Below, piece by piece: positions 6,333 to 14,581 of a DNA stretch of 17,644 nucleotides (the first letter of the stretch is position 1; each line of letters opens with the position of its first letter). Below the pieces are notes generated by a model. The model was not told the DNA's origin and did no database searches. It saw nothing but the letters and a program-made list of their open reading frames with translations. Both the position numbers and the translations under genes were made by a program. The stretch is from contig DAONEM010000042.1 of NCBI GenBank assembly GCA_035403085.1, positions 1-17,644 of the forward strand. The letters run 5' to 3'. The DNA comes from JAMOAD01 sp023621955 (GTDB taxonomy: Bacteria > Acidobacteriota > Aminicenantia > JAMOAD01).

Positions 6333-7622
6333 TCAACCGACGAGGGGGCGCAGGTTGAGGGTCTCCTCCCTGTCGGGACCGACCGAGAGAAGGGAGACCG
6401 GGACCTCCAGCTTCTCTTCCAGAAAGGCGATATACTCCTTCAGTGCTTCCGGGAGAGGATCTCCGTTTCTCAGGCTTGAAGAGGGCTGCTGCCAGCCTCT
6501 TAGTTCTGTGTACTCCGGGCGGAGCTTCTCAAGAATCCACGGTTCCGTGGGAAAAGTGGAGAGCCGCTCTCCCTTGTAAAGGTAAGAGGTGCAAACCGGG
6601 ATGGAGGCAAAGGAGTCTAAAACATCGACCTTCGTGAGGGCGATGGAGGAGACTCCGTTGAGCTTGACCGCATACTTGAGGGCGACCAGATCGAGCCAGC
6701 CGCAGCGGCGGGGACGGCCGGTGGTGGCCCCATACTCATGACCTCTCTCCTGGAGCGTCTTTCCGGTCTCACCCATCTCTTCCGTCGGGAAGGGGCCTTC
6801 CCCGACCCTCGTCGTGTAGGCCTTCACAAGACCGATCACTTTCAGAGGGATGTGGTAGTCGCAGTAGCTTCCCGTGAAGATTCCTCCGATAGAGGGGTGG
6901 GAGGAGGAGACGAAGGGGTAGGTTCCAAAGTCGATGTCCAACAGCGTCCCCTGTGCCCCTTCGAAGAGGAGGGAGCGACCCTGGCGTTGGAAGTTGTCCA
7001 GCAGTTCGAAGGTGTCGACGATGAAGGGGCGGATTCCTTCTGCGAGCCCTTCCAAGCGCGCGATCTCCTTGTCGATATCAATGGCGGGGGCGTTCAGCCC
7101 CTTATGAAGGGGGTTACGCATGGAAACGGCCGCTTCCAGAGCCTCTCTCAAGGCTTTGGGGTCGAGGAGCGTGGAGAGCTTGACACCTCTTCGGGCCAAC
7201 TTGTCTTCGTAACAGGGGCCGATACCCCGTCTGGTTGTTCCGATGGGAAGAGAGCCTCTGAGGGTTTCTCCAAGACCGTCGGCCAGGCTGTGGTAGGGGA
7301 GAATCATGTGGGCGTCTTTGCTGAGGAAGAGCCTTCCCTTCAAAGAGAGACCGCCCTTCTCCAACTCCTCTTTCTCCCGGAGGAAGGCCTCGGGGTCGAC
7401 GACGACCCCCCGGTCGATCACGCCGGTCACATCGGGATGGAGGACTCCGGAGGGGATGAGGTGGAGAACCAGCTTACGGCCGGAGAAGAGGATCGTGTGC
7501 CCGGCGTTGTGGCCTCCCTGGTAGCGGACGGCAACCTTGAGATCCTTGGAAAGAAGGTCGACGATTTTCCCTTTCCCTTCGTCTCCCCATTGAAGGCCGA
7601 TAACGGCGTAGTTGGTGGTCAC
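6333..7622 (-). CDS. purA: Adenylosuccinate synthetase
   Basis: PurA catalyses the GTP-dependent condensation of IMP and aspartate to adenylosuccinate, the first committed step from IMP to AMP. At 429 residues it has normal length and all signatures: QWGDEGKGK (11-19) with catalytic Asp14, QGGHNAGHT with His42, GTTRRGIGP, EGAQGTLLDIDFGTYPF, TTGRPRRCGW, LTKVDVLD and SVGPDR near the C-terminus. The start codon is GTG at 7622-7620, preceded by a perfect AGGAGG (plus-strand 7629-7634) at a six-nucleotide gap. It forms a two-gene operon with ksgA, an unusual pairing. It is divergent from the binding-protein operon. Confidence 0.97.
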   Translation of the reverse strand: MTTNYAVIGLQWGDEGKGKIVDLLSKDLKVAVRYQGGHNAGHTILFSGRKLVLHLIPSGVLHPDVTGVIDRGVVVDPEAFLREKEELEKGGLSLKGRLFLSKDAHMILPYHSLADGLGETLRGSLPIGTTRRGIGPCYEDKLARRGVKLSTLLDPKALREALEAAVSMRNPLHKGLNAPAIDIDKEIARLEGLAEGIRPFIVDTFELLDNFQRQGRSLLFEGAQGTLLDIDFGTYPFVSSSHPSIGGIFTGSYCDYHIPLKVIGLVKAYTTRVGEGPFPTEEMGETGKTLQERGHEYGATTGRPRRCGWLDLVALKYAVKLNGVSSIALTKVDVLDSFASIPVCTSYLYKGERLSTFPTEPWILEKLRPEYTELRGWQQPSSSLRNGDPLPEALKEYIAFLEEKLEVPVSLLSVGPDREETLNLRPLVG

Positions 7623-7682
7623 TCTTTACCTCCTCTGCAGGGGAGCGGATGCCCCCGCGCTCAGGGCCACTCGCCCCGGGCT

Positions 7683-7711
7683 ATTGTAAAGAAACCTGGG
7701 GAAAAAAGCAA
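7683..7711 (-). promoter_or_regulatory. Probable sigma70-type promoter of purA-ksgA
   Basis: On the minus strand TTGCTT (plus coordinates 7706-7711) is followed by a 17-nt spacer and TACAAT (7683-7688). The -10 is 5 of 6 to consensus and the -35 is weaker. The leader would be about 50 nt and GC-rich. It contains a small hairpin (7640-7656: GGGG/CCCC and GC/GC arms, GGAT loop on the plus strand, one bulged base) ending six nucleotides before the AGGAGG, which might modulate ribosome access. Confidence 0.5.
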
Positions 7712-7730
7712 ATCTTCCATGGCGAAATCC

Positions 7731-7759
7731 TTGAAACGGGAGACTCTTTAAGCTATAGT
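7731..7759 (+). promoter_or_regulatory. Strong sigma70-type promoter of the SBP-SBP-kinase operon
   Basis: TTGAAA (7731-7736, 5 of 6) lies 17 nt before TATAGT (7754-7759, 5 of 6), the best promoter match in the window. A start point around 7766-7767 leaves only 6-7 nt before ATG 7773, or none before the in-frame GTG at 7767, so the operon mRNA should be leaderless or nearly so. It is arranged back to back with the purA promoter. Confidence 0.7.
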
Positions 7760-7772
7760 GGGGGCAGTGAAG

Positions 7773-9263
7773 ATGACAAAGGGGCCTCTACTCTTGCTCT
7801 TTTTTCTTTGTCTGCTGTTTCAACCAACCCTCTCGTCCCAGGACCCGAAAGTCTTAACCATCTTAAAGTCCAAGGACATCTTTACCTTGGATCCTGGAAA
7901 GGTCGGAAACGTCGAGACCCTCGACGTGGTCTCCTCGATTTTTGAGGGCCTGGTCCGCTACGATGTGGGGTCCTTAAACCCCGAACCCTGCCTCGCCGAA
8001 AGGTGGGAGAGCGATCCGCAAGGGCTGAGATGGGTCTTCTTCCTCAGGAAGGGGGTCTACTTCCACGACGGTCGTGAGGTCGATTCGTCGGCGGTACTCT
8101 ACACCTTTCAACAGCGACGGCCTGGGGGAAAGGTGCCCTCTTCGCAATGGGCCTCCCTCCAGGGTTATATCGCCTCAATCAAGGCCTTGGACCGCTATCG
8201 GATCGAAATCCTCCTGAACAAGACTTTTGCGCCTTTCCTTTCGACCCTTGCCGAAGCCTCTTCCTTCGTCATCCCGGTGGGAAGCTATGAGCGAGTCCCC
8301 TTCCAGCCGATCGGCACCGGACCCTACCGGTACAGCCATAGGAGCGTGGGAGAGAACGTTGTCCTGCTCAAAAACCCCCGCTATTGGAACGGAGCCCCTA
8401 AGGTGGAGAAGGTCGTCTTTAAGGTCGTTCCTCAGCCTCTCTGGCGGATTCTGCAGATGAAGAACGGCACCGGGGATGCCTCAATTATCCGTTCCGCCAG
8501 GGAGTGGGAGGAGCTGACGGTTTTCCCGGACCTCCAGGTCGATACCTTCCCCATCTTTGGGACCTGGGGAATCGTCTTCAACTTGAAGAAGCCTCTCTGG
8601 CAGAAGCTGGAATCCCGCCGAGCGATGGCCTACCTCTTCGACAAGCCGAACATGGTGAAGGAGGCCTTCCGGGATCTGGCCAAACCGGCAACCTCCCCGG
8701 TTGTGGACTACCATTGGGCCTACTGTCGAACCTTGAAGGATTATCCTTTCGATCCGTCGAAATCCAAGGAGCTCTTCCAGAGAGGAGGCGGGAGGTTTCC
8801 CTCGGATCTGACCCTTCTAGTCCCCCAAGGGCAGATCGGCCTTGAGACTTTGGCGAACAGGCTTGCCAGAACAGCGAAGGGAATAGGCCTGAGGATCAAT
8901 GTCAAGGTTCTTCCTACGACAGAGCTTCAACGTGTGATGAAGAAAGGAGAGTACGACCTCTCCTTCATAGGCTGGGTTTCAGGGGGGGACCCTCACCTCT
9001 TTTTGGCTCCCTGGCTTCCCCTCTTCGATGGGAGAGACCCGCTTTTGGAAACGATCTTGACAAAGGCCGCCGCTACCGTTGCCCCCTCAGAGAGGGCGGC
9101 CCTCTACTGTCAGGTCCAAGAGAGGCTATTGACCCAGCTCTGGATGATCTCCCTCTTTCACCCCAGAGTGGCAGTGGTCCATCGACGGGATGTCAAGGGA
9201 TTGGGCTTCAGCCCTCTTTATAGTTTGGTCTTGAACCGGATCATCAAGGAGACTTATCGGTGA
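7773..9263 (+). CDS. SBP_bac_5 family (oligopeptide/dipeptide/nickel type) periplasmic binding protein, copy 1
   Basis: A 496-residue extracytoplasmic solute-binding protein of the OppA/DppA/NikA class. A signal peptide (residues about 1-22) lacks a lipobox, so the mature protein is probably soluble. Family signatures are LAERWESDPQGLRWVFFLRK (74-93) followed by GVYFHDG, then FQPIGTGPYRY, VLLKNPRYWNG and, late, EYDLSFIGWVSGGDPHLFL. I place the start at ATG 7773; upstream GTGs at 7758 and 7767 are in frame, but 7758 lies inside the -10 element. The stop overlaps the next gene's start (GTGA, 9260-9263). No permease or ATPase subunit follows; instead a paralogue and a histidine kinase do. The ligand is unknown: family members bind peptides, nickel, heme, sugars or opines. 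Confidence 0.9.
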   Translation: MTKGPLLLLFFLCLLFQPTLSSQDPKVLTILKSKDIFTLDPGKVGNVETLDVVSSIFEGLVRYDVGSLNPEPCLAERWESDPQGLRWVFFLRKGVYFHDGREVDSSAVLYTFQQRRPGGKVPSSQWASLQGYIASIKALDRYRIEILLNKTFAPFLSTLAEASSFVIPVGSYERVPFQPIGTGPYRYSHRSVGENVVLLKNPRYWNGAPKVEKVVFKVVPQPLWRILQMKNGTGDASIIRSAREWEELTVFPDLQVDTFPIFGTWGIVFNLKKPLWQKLESRRAMAYLFDKPNMVKEAFRDLAKPATSPVVDYHWAYCRTLKDYPFDPSKSKELFQRGGGRFPSDLTLLVPQGQIGLETLANRLARTAKGIGLRINVKVLPTTELQRVMKKGEYDLSFIGWVSGGDPHLFLAPWLPLFDGRDPLLETILTKAAATVAPSERAALYCQVQERLLTQLWMISLFHPRVAVVHRRDVKGLGFSPLYSLVLNRIIKETYR

Positions 9264-10795
9264 GAATCGAGAAGATCACCCTTCTCATAGTTTTGTTTGT
9301 ATTGTCTTTTTCTCTCTTTGGGTCCGAGCCGGTCGTTTCCATCGGTGTCGTTATGGAGCCGTTGACCCTGGACCCCGCCCTGGCTATGGACAACGCCTCT
9401 CTTGAGGCGGTTCACAACCTTTTCGACACCTTGACCGTGTATAACCCTGCAACATCGAGGGTTGAGCCCTCTCTCGCCGTCTCCTGGCGCCACTCCACCG
9501 ATGGAAAGGAGTGGGTCCTCCAGCTGAGGAAGGGGGTCTTCTTCCAAGACGGAACGCCCTTCAACTCCGATGCGGTGGTCTTCTCCTTTCAAAGACACCT
9601 CGATCCCCGGTTCCCCTTCGGCCGAGTGACAAACGCTCTCTTCCAAGAGATCTTCCCCTCTCTGAGGGAGGTGAAGAAGTTGAGCGAAGAGAGGGTGCTC
9701 TTTCTCTTTCAGGAGCCTTTCGCCCCCTTCCTGTCAGCCCTTTCTTTCGATGGGGCCGCCATCGTCTCTCCGACCGCCGTGAAGAAGTATAGGGAGAAGT
9801 TTGGCCTCAACCCCGTGGGAACGGGACCCTACAGGCTGAAGGAGTGGAAGAAGGGGATGGGAGTCTCTCTTGAAGCCTATGGCCGCTATTGGAGAGGGAA
9901 GTCTCCGGTTGGGGAGTTGAAGACGGTCTTGGAACCGAGGTATGGGAAGATGGAGAGGCTCTTCCGGGAGGGGGCGTTGGACATGATTTCCTCCTACTCT
10001 CTCTCCCGGCTTGCCGCCTTGAAGGGAATCAGCTGGGTTCGGTTCGCAGACTACCCTCTCTTTTCTGTGAACTTCATCGCGATGAACATGGAAAAGGCGC
10101 CGTTGAACAAGAAGGGTGTCCGACTCGCTCTCTGGCACCTTTGGAATCCCAAGACTCTTACCTATACCTACCAGGACACGGTTCTTCCGATCACCTCTAT
10201 GATCCCCGTAGGAATGGAGGGTCATGATTCCGGCCTGAAGGGATACTCCTACTCCGAGAAGGAGGCGGTGAAGTACCTTAAGAGAGAAGGATACACCAAG
10301 GGGATCACCTTGAAGATGATCCTCTACCAAGACGATGACCTGATTCTTCAAACCTGTACGCTCTACGGCAAGGGCCTGAAGAAAGCGGGGATTACTTTAA
10401 AGGTCCAGAGGCTGAGCATAGACGATTATACCCAGGCGTTGATGAAGGGAGACTACGATTTGACCGTTTCGGGCTGGGTTTCCGATTATCCCGATCCTGA
10501 CAGTATCTTCACTCCCCTTCTCTCCCGAGAGATCTTTCAGGCCAACGCCTTTGCCAACCTCTCGGCGGTTCCAATGAGGGCGAAACTCTGGGAGCGCTTG
10601 CAGAGCGCGCGTAAGGAGATGGACACGGTGAAGAGGATCAAGATCTACCACGACCTTGCGGTAATCTTTCAGAGCGAAGCCCTCGCTATTCCGCTCTTTC
10701 AGGACAAGGCGATCTGGCTCTACAACCGGAGAGTTCTCTTCGAAGAAAGGCCTCCCTTAGGGAAGCTGAACTACTCTTCACTGAGGAGACAATGA
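9260..10795 (+). CDS. SBP_bac_5 family periplasmic binding protein, copy 2
   Basis: A 511-residue paralogue of the preceding gene. Residues 1-22 form a signal peptide. PLTLDPALAMDNASLEAVHN (34-53), SWRHSTDGKEWVLQLRKGVF (75-94) followed by FQDG, NPVGTGPYRLKEW and YDLTVSGWVSDYPDPDSIF are classic DppA/OppA-type signatures; the last is closer to canonical peptide binders than the matching stretch of copy 1. The start is GTG at 9260, overlapping the upstream TGA, with AAGGAG (9247-9252) seven nucleotides before it. Its own stop overlaps the histidine kinase start (ATGA, 10792-10795). The two copies differ substantially, so this is not a recent duplication, and they may bind different ligands or form a pair. 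Confidence 0.92.
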   Translation: MRIEKITLLIVLFVLSFSLFGSEPVVSIGVVMEPLTLDPALAMDNASLEAVHNLFDTLTVYNPATSRVEPSLAVSWRHSTDGKEWVLQLRKGVFFQDGTPFNSDAVVFSFQRHLDPRFPFGRVTNALFQEIFPSLREVKKLSEERVLFLFQEPFAPFLSALSFDGAAIVSPTAVKKYREKFGLNPVGTGPYRLKEWKKGMGVSLEAYGRYWRGKSPVGELKTVLEPRYGKMERLFREGALDMISSYSLSRLAALKGISWVRFADYPLFSVNFIAMNMEKAPLNKKGVRLALWHLWNPKTLTYTYQDTVLPITSMIPVGMEGHDSGLKGYSYSEKEAVKYLKREGYTKGITLKMILYQDDDLILQTCTLYGKGLKKAGITLKVQRLSIDDYTQALMKGDYDLTVSGWVSDYPDPDSIFTPLLSREIFQANAFANLSAVPMRAKLWERLQSARKEMDTVKRIKIYHDLAVIFQSEALAIPLFQDKAIWLYNRRVLFEERPPLGKLNYSSLRRQ

Positions 10796-12924
10796 GCCTT
10801 CGACAAAGGTTGTTCCTCTCGTTATTTATGATCGCGACCCTTTCGGTCGTGACGGCTACCTACTTCGCCGTTAACTCCATTAACCGGCGGTTTCTCAAGA
10901 TCGCCCAGGAGGAGGTCGAAGGCGCGGCGCGGATGACGGAGAGCCTCTTCTACGACAGCCTGGGAGAGATCAACAGAAAAGCGATCTTCACCTCCGAGTT
11001 GGAAGAGCTGATGAAGGCCATGGGAGATCCTCGACAGCTCGACCTGGTTCTCTCGTTCAAGAGTATCTTCTTTGGAGAGGCGGTGGTGAGGATTCTGGAC
11101 GAAAGGATGAACCCTATCGCCCTGAGGGAGAACGGTCCCGCCGCCCTTCCCTGGAGTTCTCTCAAGGGTCTCTCCCCCTTTGATCCGGCAAAGGACCCTC
11201 TCCAGAGGGAGTCCGGGATCTTTTCCGCAGGCGGTCAGATCGTCATGATTTCCCGCATCCCCGTCCTCGACCCCGACAGCTTCAACCTACGGGGGCACAT
11301 CGTCTTCGAGAGGGTTGTGGACGATCTCTTCGTCGACACGCTGAAGGAGAAGACCCAGAGCGAACTCTTCGTCTTCAACCCTGCGGGGGCATCGGTAGCC
11401 TCCACTATGGAATCTGGAGACGGAAGGCGTATGAGGCCGGACGGGCGTGGGCTGACTACCCTGTTCCGTGCCAAAGAGCTTGAACTGAAGGGGGAGAACT
11501 TCATCGTTCGTTCCCTTACCGTTAGAGACCCTTCCGACAGAATCGTCGGTACCATCGCCGTGGCGGTAAACCTCCAAGAGAGACTCGTCGCCCAGCGGGT
11601 AAGCATCAAGAACATTATCCTTACCTCTCTTCTTGTTCTCCTGGCCGTCTTCCTTGTCAGCATCGTCTGGGGGCAGAACCTTGTTCGGCCTATCAAGATT
11701 CTCAGGGACGGGACCGAGAGAATCGCTCAAGGGGACTATTCGGTTAGGGTCAAGATCGATTCCAAAGACGAGATCGGTGAACTGGCGACTTTCTTCAACG
11801 GTATGGTTGAATCCCTCACCCATCAGAGGGAGAGTCTCACAAACTTAAAGAGGTTCTTCGAGAGCATTCTCTCCCAATCGCCTTCCATTATCTTGAGCGC
11901 AGACGAAGAGGGGAGGATCATCAGCCTCAACACGGCGGCGGAACTGCTTCTGGGAATTACCGAGAGGGAAGCGGTTGGGAACAAGCTCTTTGAACTCTTC
12001 CCGATCCTGCAGGAGTTGAAAGAGGAGTATTTCACCGTCTTGCTCTCCGGTTCCCCCCTCTTTCTGGAAAGCTTCTCCTACACGGGCAGAGAGCATGTGG
12101 AGAAGACGCTCAGAATGGTTCTCTTCAAGGTTCCCCGCGAAAAGGGGGCCATGGTTGTTATTCAGGGAGAGGATATCACCGAAAAGATCGAGATGAAGGC
12201 TCGGCTCTTTCACGCCGAGAGGTTGGGAGCCCTCGGGGAGTTTCTAGGCCGCTTCACCCATGAGTTTAAGAACCTGATGTTGGGTTTTTCTGGCCAGTTG
12301 GAGCTTCTCAAGAGAGAGGTTCCCAAGGATTCCCCCTCCCAGCATCGTCTCTCTTCCCTGGAAAATGTTCTCACCAGATCTCAAAGATTGGGGGAGAGTA
12401 TCCTCGATTTTACCAGGAAAGACAGGCTCCAGAAGGCTCCCGTCGAACTCTCCGAGGCCGTCGAGAGTGTCCTCGGCCTCATGGGCAAGACCCTGCTTCA
12501 GAACATAGAACTGGAGCGACACTACTATCCAGGAGGGCTCAAGGTTCTTGCCAACAGGGAGAAGATCCTCCTGGCCCTCTTCAACGTTCTTCTGAACGGA
12601 AGGGATGCGATCGCCTCTTCCGGCCGCGAGAAGGGGCTCTTCCGCATTACCCTCGACCGGATTCTCTGGCCGGGGACGGAGAAGTTCTGGGTTCGTCTCT
12701 CCCTTTGGGACAATGGGTCAGGGATCTCTTCAGAGCATCTGCAGAAGATCTTCGAACCCTACTTCACGACCAAAGGGGATAAGGGCAACGGCCTAGGTTT
12801 GGCCACGGTGAAGGAGATCGTCGAGGAGTACGAGGGGCAGATACAAGTCGAGAGCGAGGTTGGCGTGGGGACCTCCTTTATCTTCCTCTTCCCCGAACTG
12901 GAGAACGTGAAACCAACCGTTTAA
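10792..12924 (+). CDS. Membrane sensor histidine kinase (extracytoplasmic sensor-HAMP-PAS-HisKA-HATPase)
   Basis: A 710-residue inner-membrane sensor kinase. TM1 is about residues 7-27; an extracytoplasmic region of about 245 residues follows (Cache-like is possible but unproven); TM2 is about 274-294. A HAMP domain begins at LVRPIKILRDG and ends around 345. A PAS domain covers about 352-465 (NTAAELLLGITEREAVGNKLF). The phosphoacceptor helix has THEFKNLM with His490, resembling the HDFNNLL class rather than the HEIRNPL class. The ATP-binding domain has the N box (LFNVLLNGRDAI, 596-607), DNGSGI (640-645), FEPYFTTK (654-661) and GNGLGLA (665-671), so it should be active. ATGA overlap and a GAGGAG just upstream couple it to the second SBP. 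No response regulator is in the window. Confidence 0.93.
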   Translation: MSLRQRLFLSLFMIATLSVVTATYFAVNSINRRFLKIAQEEVEGAARMTESLFYDSLGEINRKAIFTSELEELMKAMGDPRQLDLVLSFKSIFFGEAVVRILDERMNPIALRENGPAALPWSSLKGLSPFDPAKDPLQRESGIFSAGGQIVMISRIPVLDPDSFNLRGHIVFERVVDDLFVDTLKEKTQSELFVFNPAGASVASTMESGDGRRMRPDGRGLTTLFRAKELELKGENFIVRSLTVRDPSDRIVGTIAVAVNLQERLVAQRVSIKNIILTSLLVLLAVFLVSIVWGQNLVRPIKILRDGTERIAQGDYSVRVKIDSKDEIGELATFFNGMVESLTHQRESLTNLKRFFESILSQSPSIILSADEEGRIISLNTAAELLLGITEREAVGNKLFELFPILQELKEEYFTVLLSGSPLFLESFSYTGREHVEKTLRMVLFKVPREKGAMVVIQGEDITEKIEMKARLFHAERLGALGEFLGRFTHEFKNLMLGFSGQLELLKREVPKDSPSQHRLSSLENVLTRSQRLGESILDFTRKDRLQKAPVELSEAVESVLGLMGKTLLQNIELERHYYPGGLKVLANREKILLALFNVLLNGRDAIASSGREKGLFRITLDRILWPGTEKFWVRLSLWDNGSGISSEHLQKIFEPYFTTKGDKGNGLGLATVKEIVEEYEGQIQVESEVGVGTSFIFLFPELENVKPTV

Positions 12925-12976
12925 CCCTGAGACGGGCCCTGTGCCCTTTCTTCCTTCACCCCCTCTGTGTTACTCT

Positions 12977-13014
12977 TACTGTTCTGGAGAAGAAGTACTG
13001 TTCTCGGATAGAAC
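12977..13014 (+). promoter_or_regulatory. Direct and inverted repeats upstream of the POT transporter, possible operator
   Basis: The nonamer TACTGTTCT occurs twice, at 12977-12985 and 12996-13004, 19 bp apart start to start, so nearly on one face of the helix. The second copy also starts a perfect inverted repeat, GTTCT (13000-13004), CGGAT, AGAAC (13010-13014). The block ends 20 bp before the ATG and just upstream of GGGAGG (13024-13029). No convincing -35/-10 pair was found here. Such a layout suits a transcription-factor site, but the binder is unknown. Confidence 0.4.
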
Positions 13015-13033
13015 TTTTAAGAAGGGAGGATAG

Positions 13034-14509
13034 ATGATCAAATCAGCTGAAAAGAAGGGGTTTCCAGCCCTTTTTTGGTTAGCCAACGTCATGGAGCTCT
13101 TCGAAAGAGGAGCCTACTACGGAATGAATTCGGTTCTCGCCGTGTATTTAACCGCCAGCGTGAGGGAGGGAGGACTCGGGTTTGCGGAGGAGTCGGTTGG
13201 CTTTCTCCAGGCCATCGTGTACGCCCTCACCTATATCGTCCCCATTCTCGGCGGGGCCTTGGCCGAAAAGATGGGGTACCGGAGGATGCTGATCGTGGCC
13301 TTCTCCTTCCTGACAGCGGGGTACTTCGCCGCCGGGTACTCCTCCTCTTACGCTCTGGTCTTCCTCTCCCTCCTGGTCATGGCGACAGGGTCGGGACTCT
13401 TCAAACCCATCATTTCCGGGACCATTGCCAGATCGACCACCGAGGAGAACTCAGGTTTAGGTTTTGGAATCTACTACTGGATGATCAACCTGGGGGCCTT
13501 CTTCGCGCCTCTCATCGTCTCGGTGCTCAAGGGGTTCTCCTGGAAGTATGTTTTCATGGCCTCTTCCCTCTGGTGTTTCCTTATGCTCATTCCATCACTC
13601 TTTCTCTACAAGGACCCTGTGCTTCCCGGGAAGGGACGGAGCCTCAAAGAGACGGCGTCCAACGCTCTCATCGTCTTGAGAGATTCCCGCTTCATGTTGA
13701 TGGTCTTCATCTACTCTTTTTTCTGGATCCTCTACTTTCAGAACTTCGGTACCGTTCTCTGGTTCCTCCGTGACCTTGTGGACAAGGAGCCAGTTAACCG
13801 TCTCGTCAACGGCTTTCTTCAAAGCCTGGGGCTCGGATGGAAATTCAACTTTGGCGCCGAACATGTGACAGTGATCAACGCCGCCACCATCATTCTCCTG
13901 CAGGTTCTTGTCAGCAGAATCGTCAAGAACATGAGACCCCTTCCGGTCATGTCTTCCGGGATCATCTTCGGCGCGCTGGGTTTTTCGCTTCTGGCCATAG
14001 CGAAAACGCCATGGATCTTCATCGCCGGAATCGTTGTCTTCTCCGTGGGAGAGATGACGGCTCACCCAAAATACTACTCCTACATCGGAAGGGTGGCTCC
14101 GGACGACAAGAAGGCGATCTACATGGGCTACGCCTTTCTCTACGGCGTTATCGGATCTCTCTTCGGAAGCTCCCTTGGGGCGATCCTCTATGTCAAGATG
14201 GTGAAAAACGGAGGCAAACCGGCCCTCTTCTTCGGTCTCTTCGCTTTTCTGGGTTTTATCTGTTGCCTCCTTCTCACCCTCTTCGATCGATTCTTTTCTC
14301 AGGATTCTTCTGAGACAAGGAAACGTGCAAAGAGCATCATGACCGTTCTCTACTCCCTCCTTACCCTCGCCGGAGGAGCTCTCATGGTGGACAACCTGTT
14401 CCTCTCTCCGGTACCGAACTATAAAGTGCTCTTTCAAGCCATCATCCTCCTTCTGGTTGGTGCCGGGGGACTCTACTTAACATTTTCTCGGAAAAATGTT
14501 CAAACTTGA
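13034..14509 (+). CDS. POT (PTR2) family proton-dependent di-/tripeptide transporter
   Basis: A 491-residue major-facilitator-superfamily symporter that would import di- or tripeptides with protons across the inner membrane. The hallmark ExxER motif is in MELFERGAYYGMNSVLAVYL (20-39), with Glu21, Glu24, Arg25 and Tyr28-Tyr29; Gly26 replaces the usual Phe. GSGLFKPIISGTIARS and FGIYYWMINLGAFFAPLI are the PTR2 signature regions. Twelve to fourteen TM segments are apparent. The start is supported by GGGAGG five nucleotides before ATG. It is separated by 109 nt from the sensor kinase and has its own upstream repeats, so it is likely a separate, regulated unit. Its position between peptide-binding proteins and peptidases supports peptide uptake as its job. 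Confidence 0.92.
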   Translation: MIKSAEKKGFPALFWLANVMELFERGAYYGMNSVLAVYLTASVREGGLGFAEESVGFLQAIVYALTYIVPILGGALAEKMGYRRMLIVAFSFLTAGYFAAGYSSSYALVFLSLLVMATGSGLFKPIISGTIARSTTEENSGLGFGIYYWMINLGAFFAPLIVSVLKGFSWKYVFMASSLWCFLMLIPSLFLYKDPVLPGKGRSLKETASNALIVLRDSRFMLMVFIYSFFWILYFQNFGTVLWFLRDLVDKEPVNRLVNGFLQSLGLGWKFNFGAEHVTVINAATIILLQVLVSRIVKNMRPLPVMSSGIIFGALGFSLLAIAKTPWIFIAGIVVFSVGEMTAHPKYYSYIGRVAPDDKKAIYMGYAFLYGVIGSLFGSSLGAILYVKMVKNGGKPALFFGLFAFLGFICCLLLTLFDRFFSQDSSETRKRAKSIMTVLYSLLTLAGGALMVDNLFLSPVPNYKVLFQAIILLLVGAGGLYLTFSRKNVQT

Positions 14510-14530
14510 CACCATGGATGATCGTATAAA
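14506..14530 (+). promoter_or_regulatory. Possible, atypically spaced promoter for the M16 pair
   Basis: A perfect TTGACA (14506-14511), overlapping the transporter stop codon, is followed by TATAAA (14525-14530), but the spacer is only 13 nt, too short for normal sigma70 use. Hexamers at a 17-nt spacer (AAAAGT) match poorly. Either the two boxes are not used together or activation needs a regulator. Confidence 0.25.
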
Positions 14531-14537
14531 AAGTTTA

Positions 14538-14551
14538 CGGGAAGATTCCCG
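14538..14551 (+). promoter_or_regulatory. 14-bp inverted repeat upstream of the M16 operon
   Basis: CGGGAA (14538-14543), a GA centre and TTCCCG (14546-14551) form a perfect six-base-pair palindrome, just downstream of the A/T-rich TATAAA stretch. It could be an operator or a small 5'-leader hairpin. No U tract follows, so it does not look like the terminator of the upstream transporter gene. Confidence 0.35.
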
Positions 14552-14581
14552 GATTCGATTCGACAGGAGGATGGTATAAGA

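Noticed and set aside
5535..7751. Two plus-strand open frames opposite ksgA and purA
   Set aside because: They lie antisense to two unmistakable housekeeping genes, have low-complexity charged translations and no family motifs.
7758..7772. GTG at 7758 as start of the first SBP gene
   Set aside because: It falls inside the predicted -10 element (7754-7759) and would not be on the transcript; ATG 7773 gives a normal signal peptide.
12934..12950. GGGC/GCCC stem followed by a T-rich stretch after the histidine kinase gene
   Set aside because: Only four base pairs with a five-base loop and an interrupted T tract; too weak to call a terminator.
13595..14437. 280-codon minus-strand frame opposite the POT gene
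   Set aside because: The sense strand encodes PTR2 signatures throughout; the antisense product is a charged, His/Glu-rich sequence typical of shadows of hydrophobic proteins.
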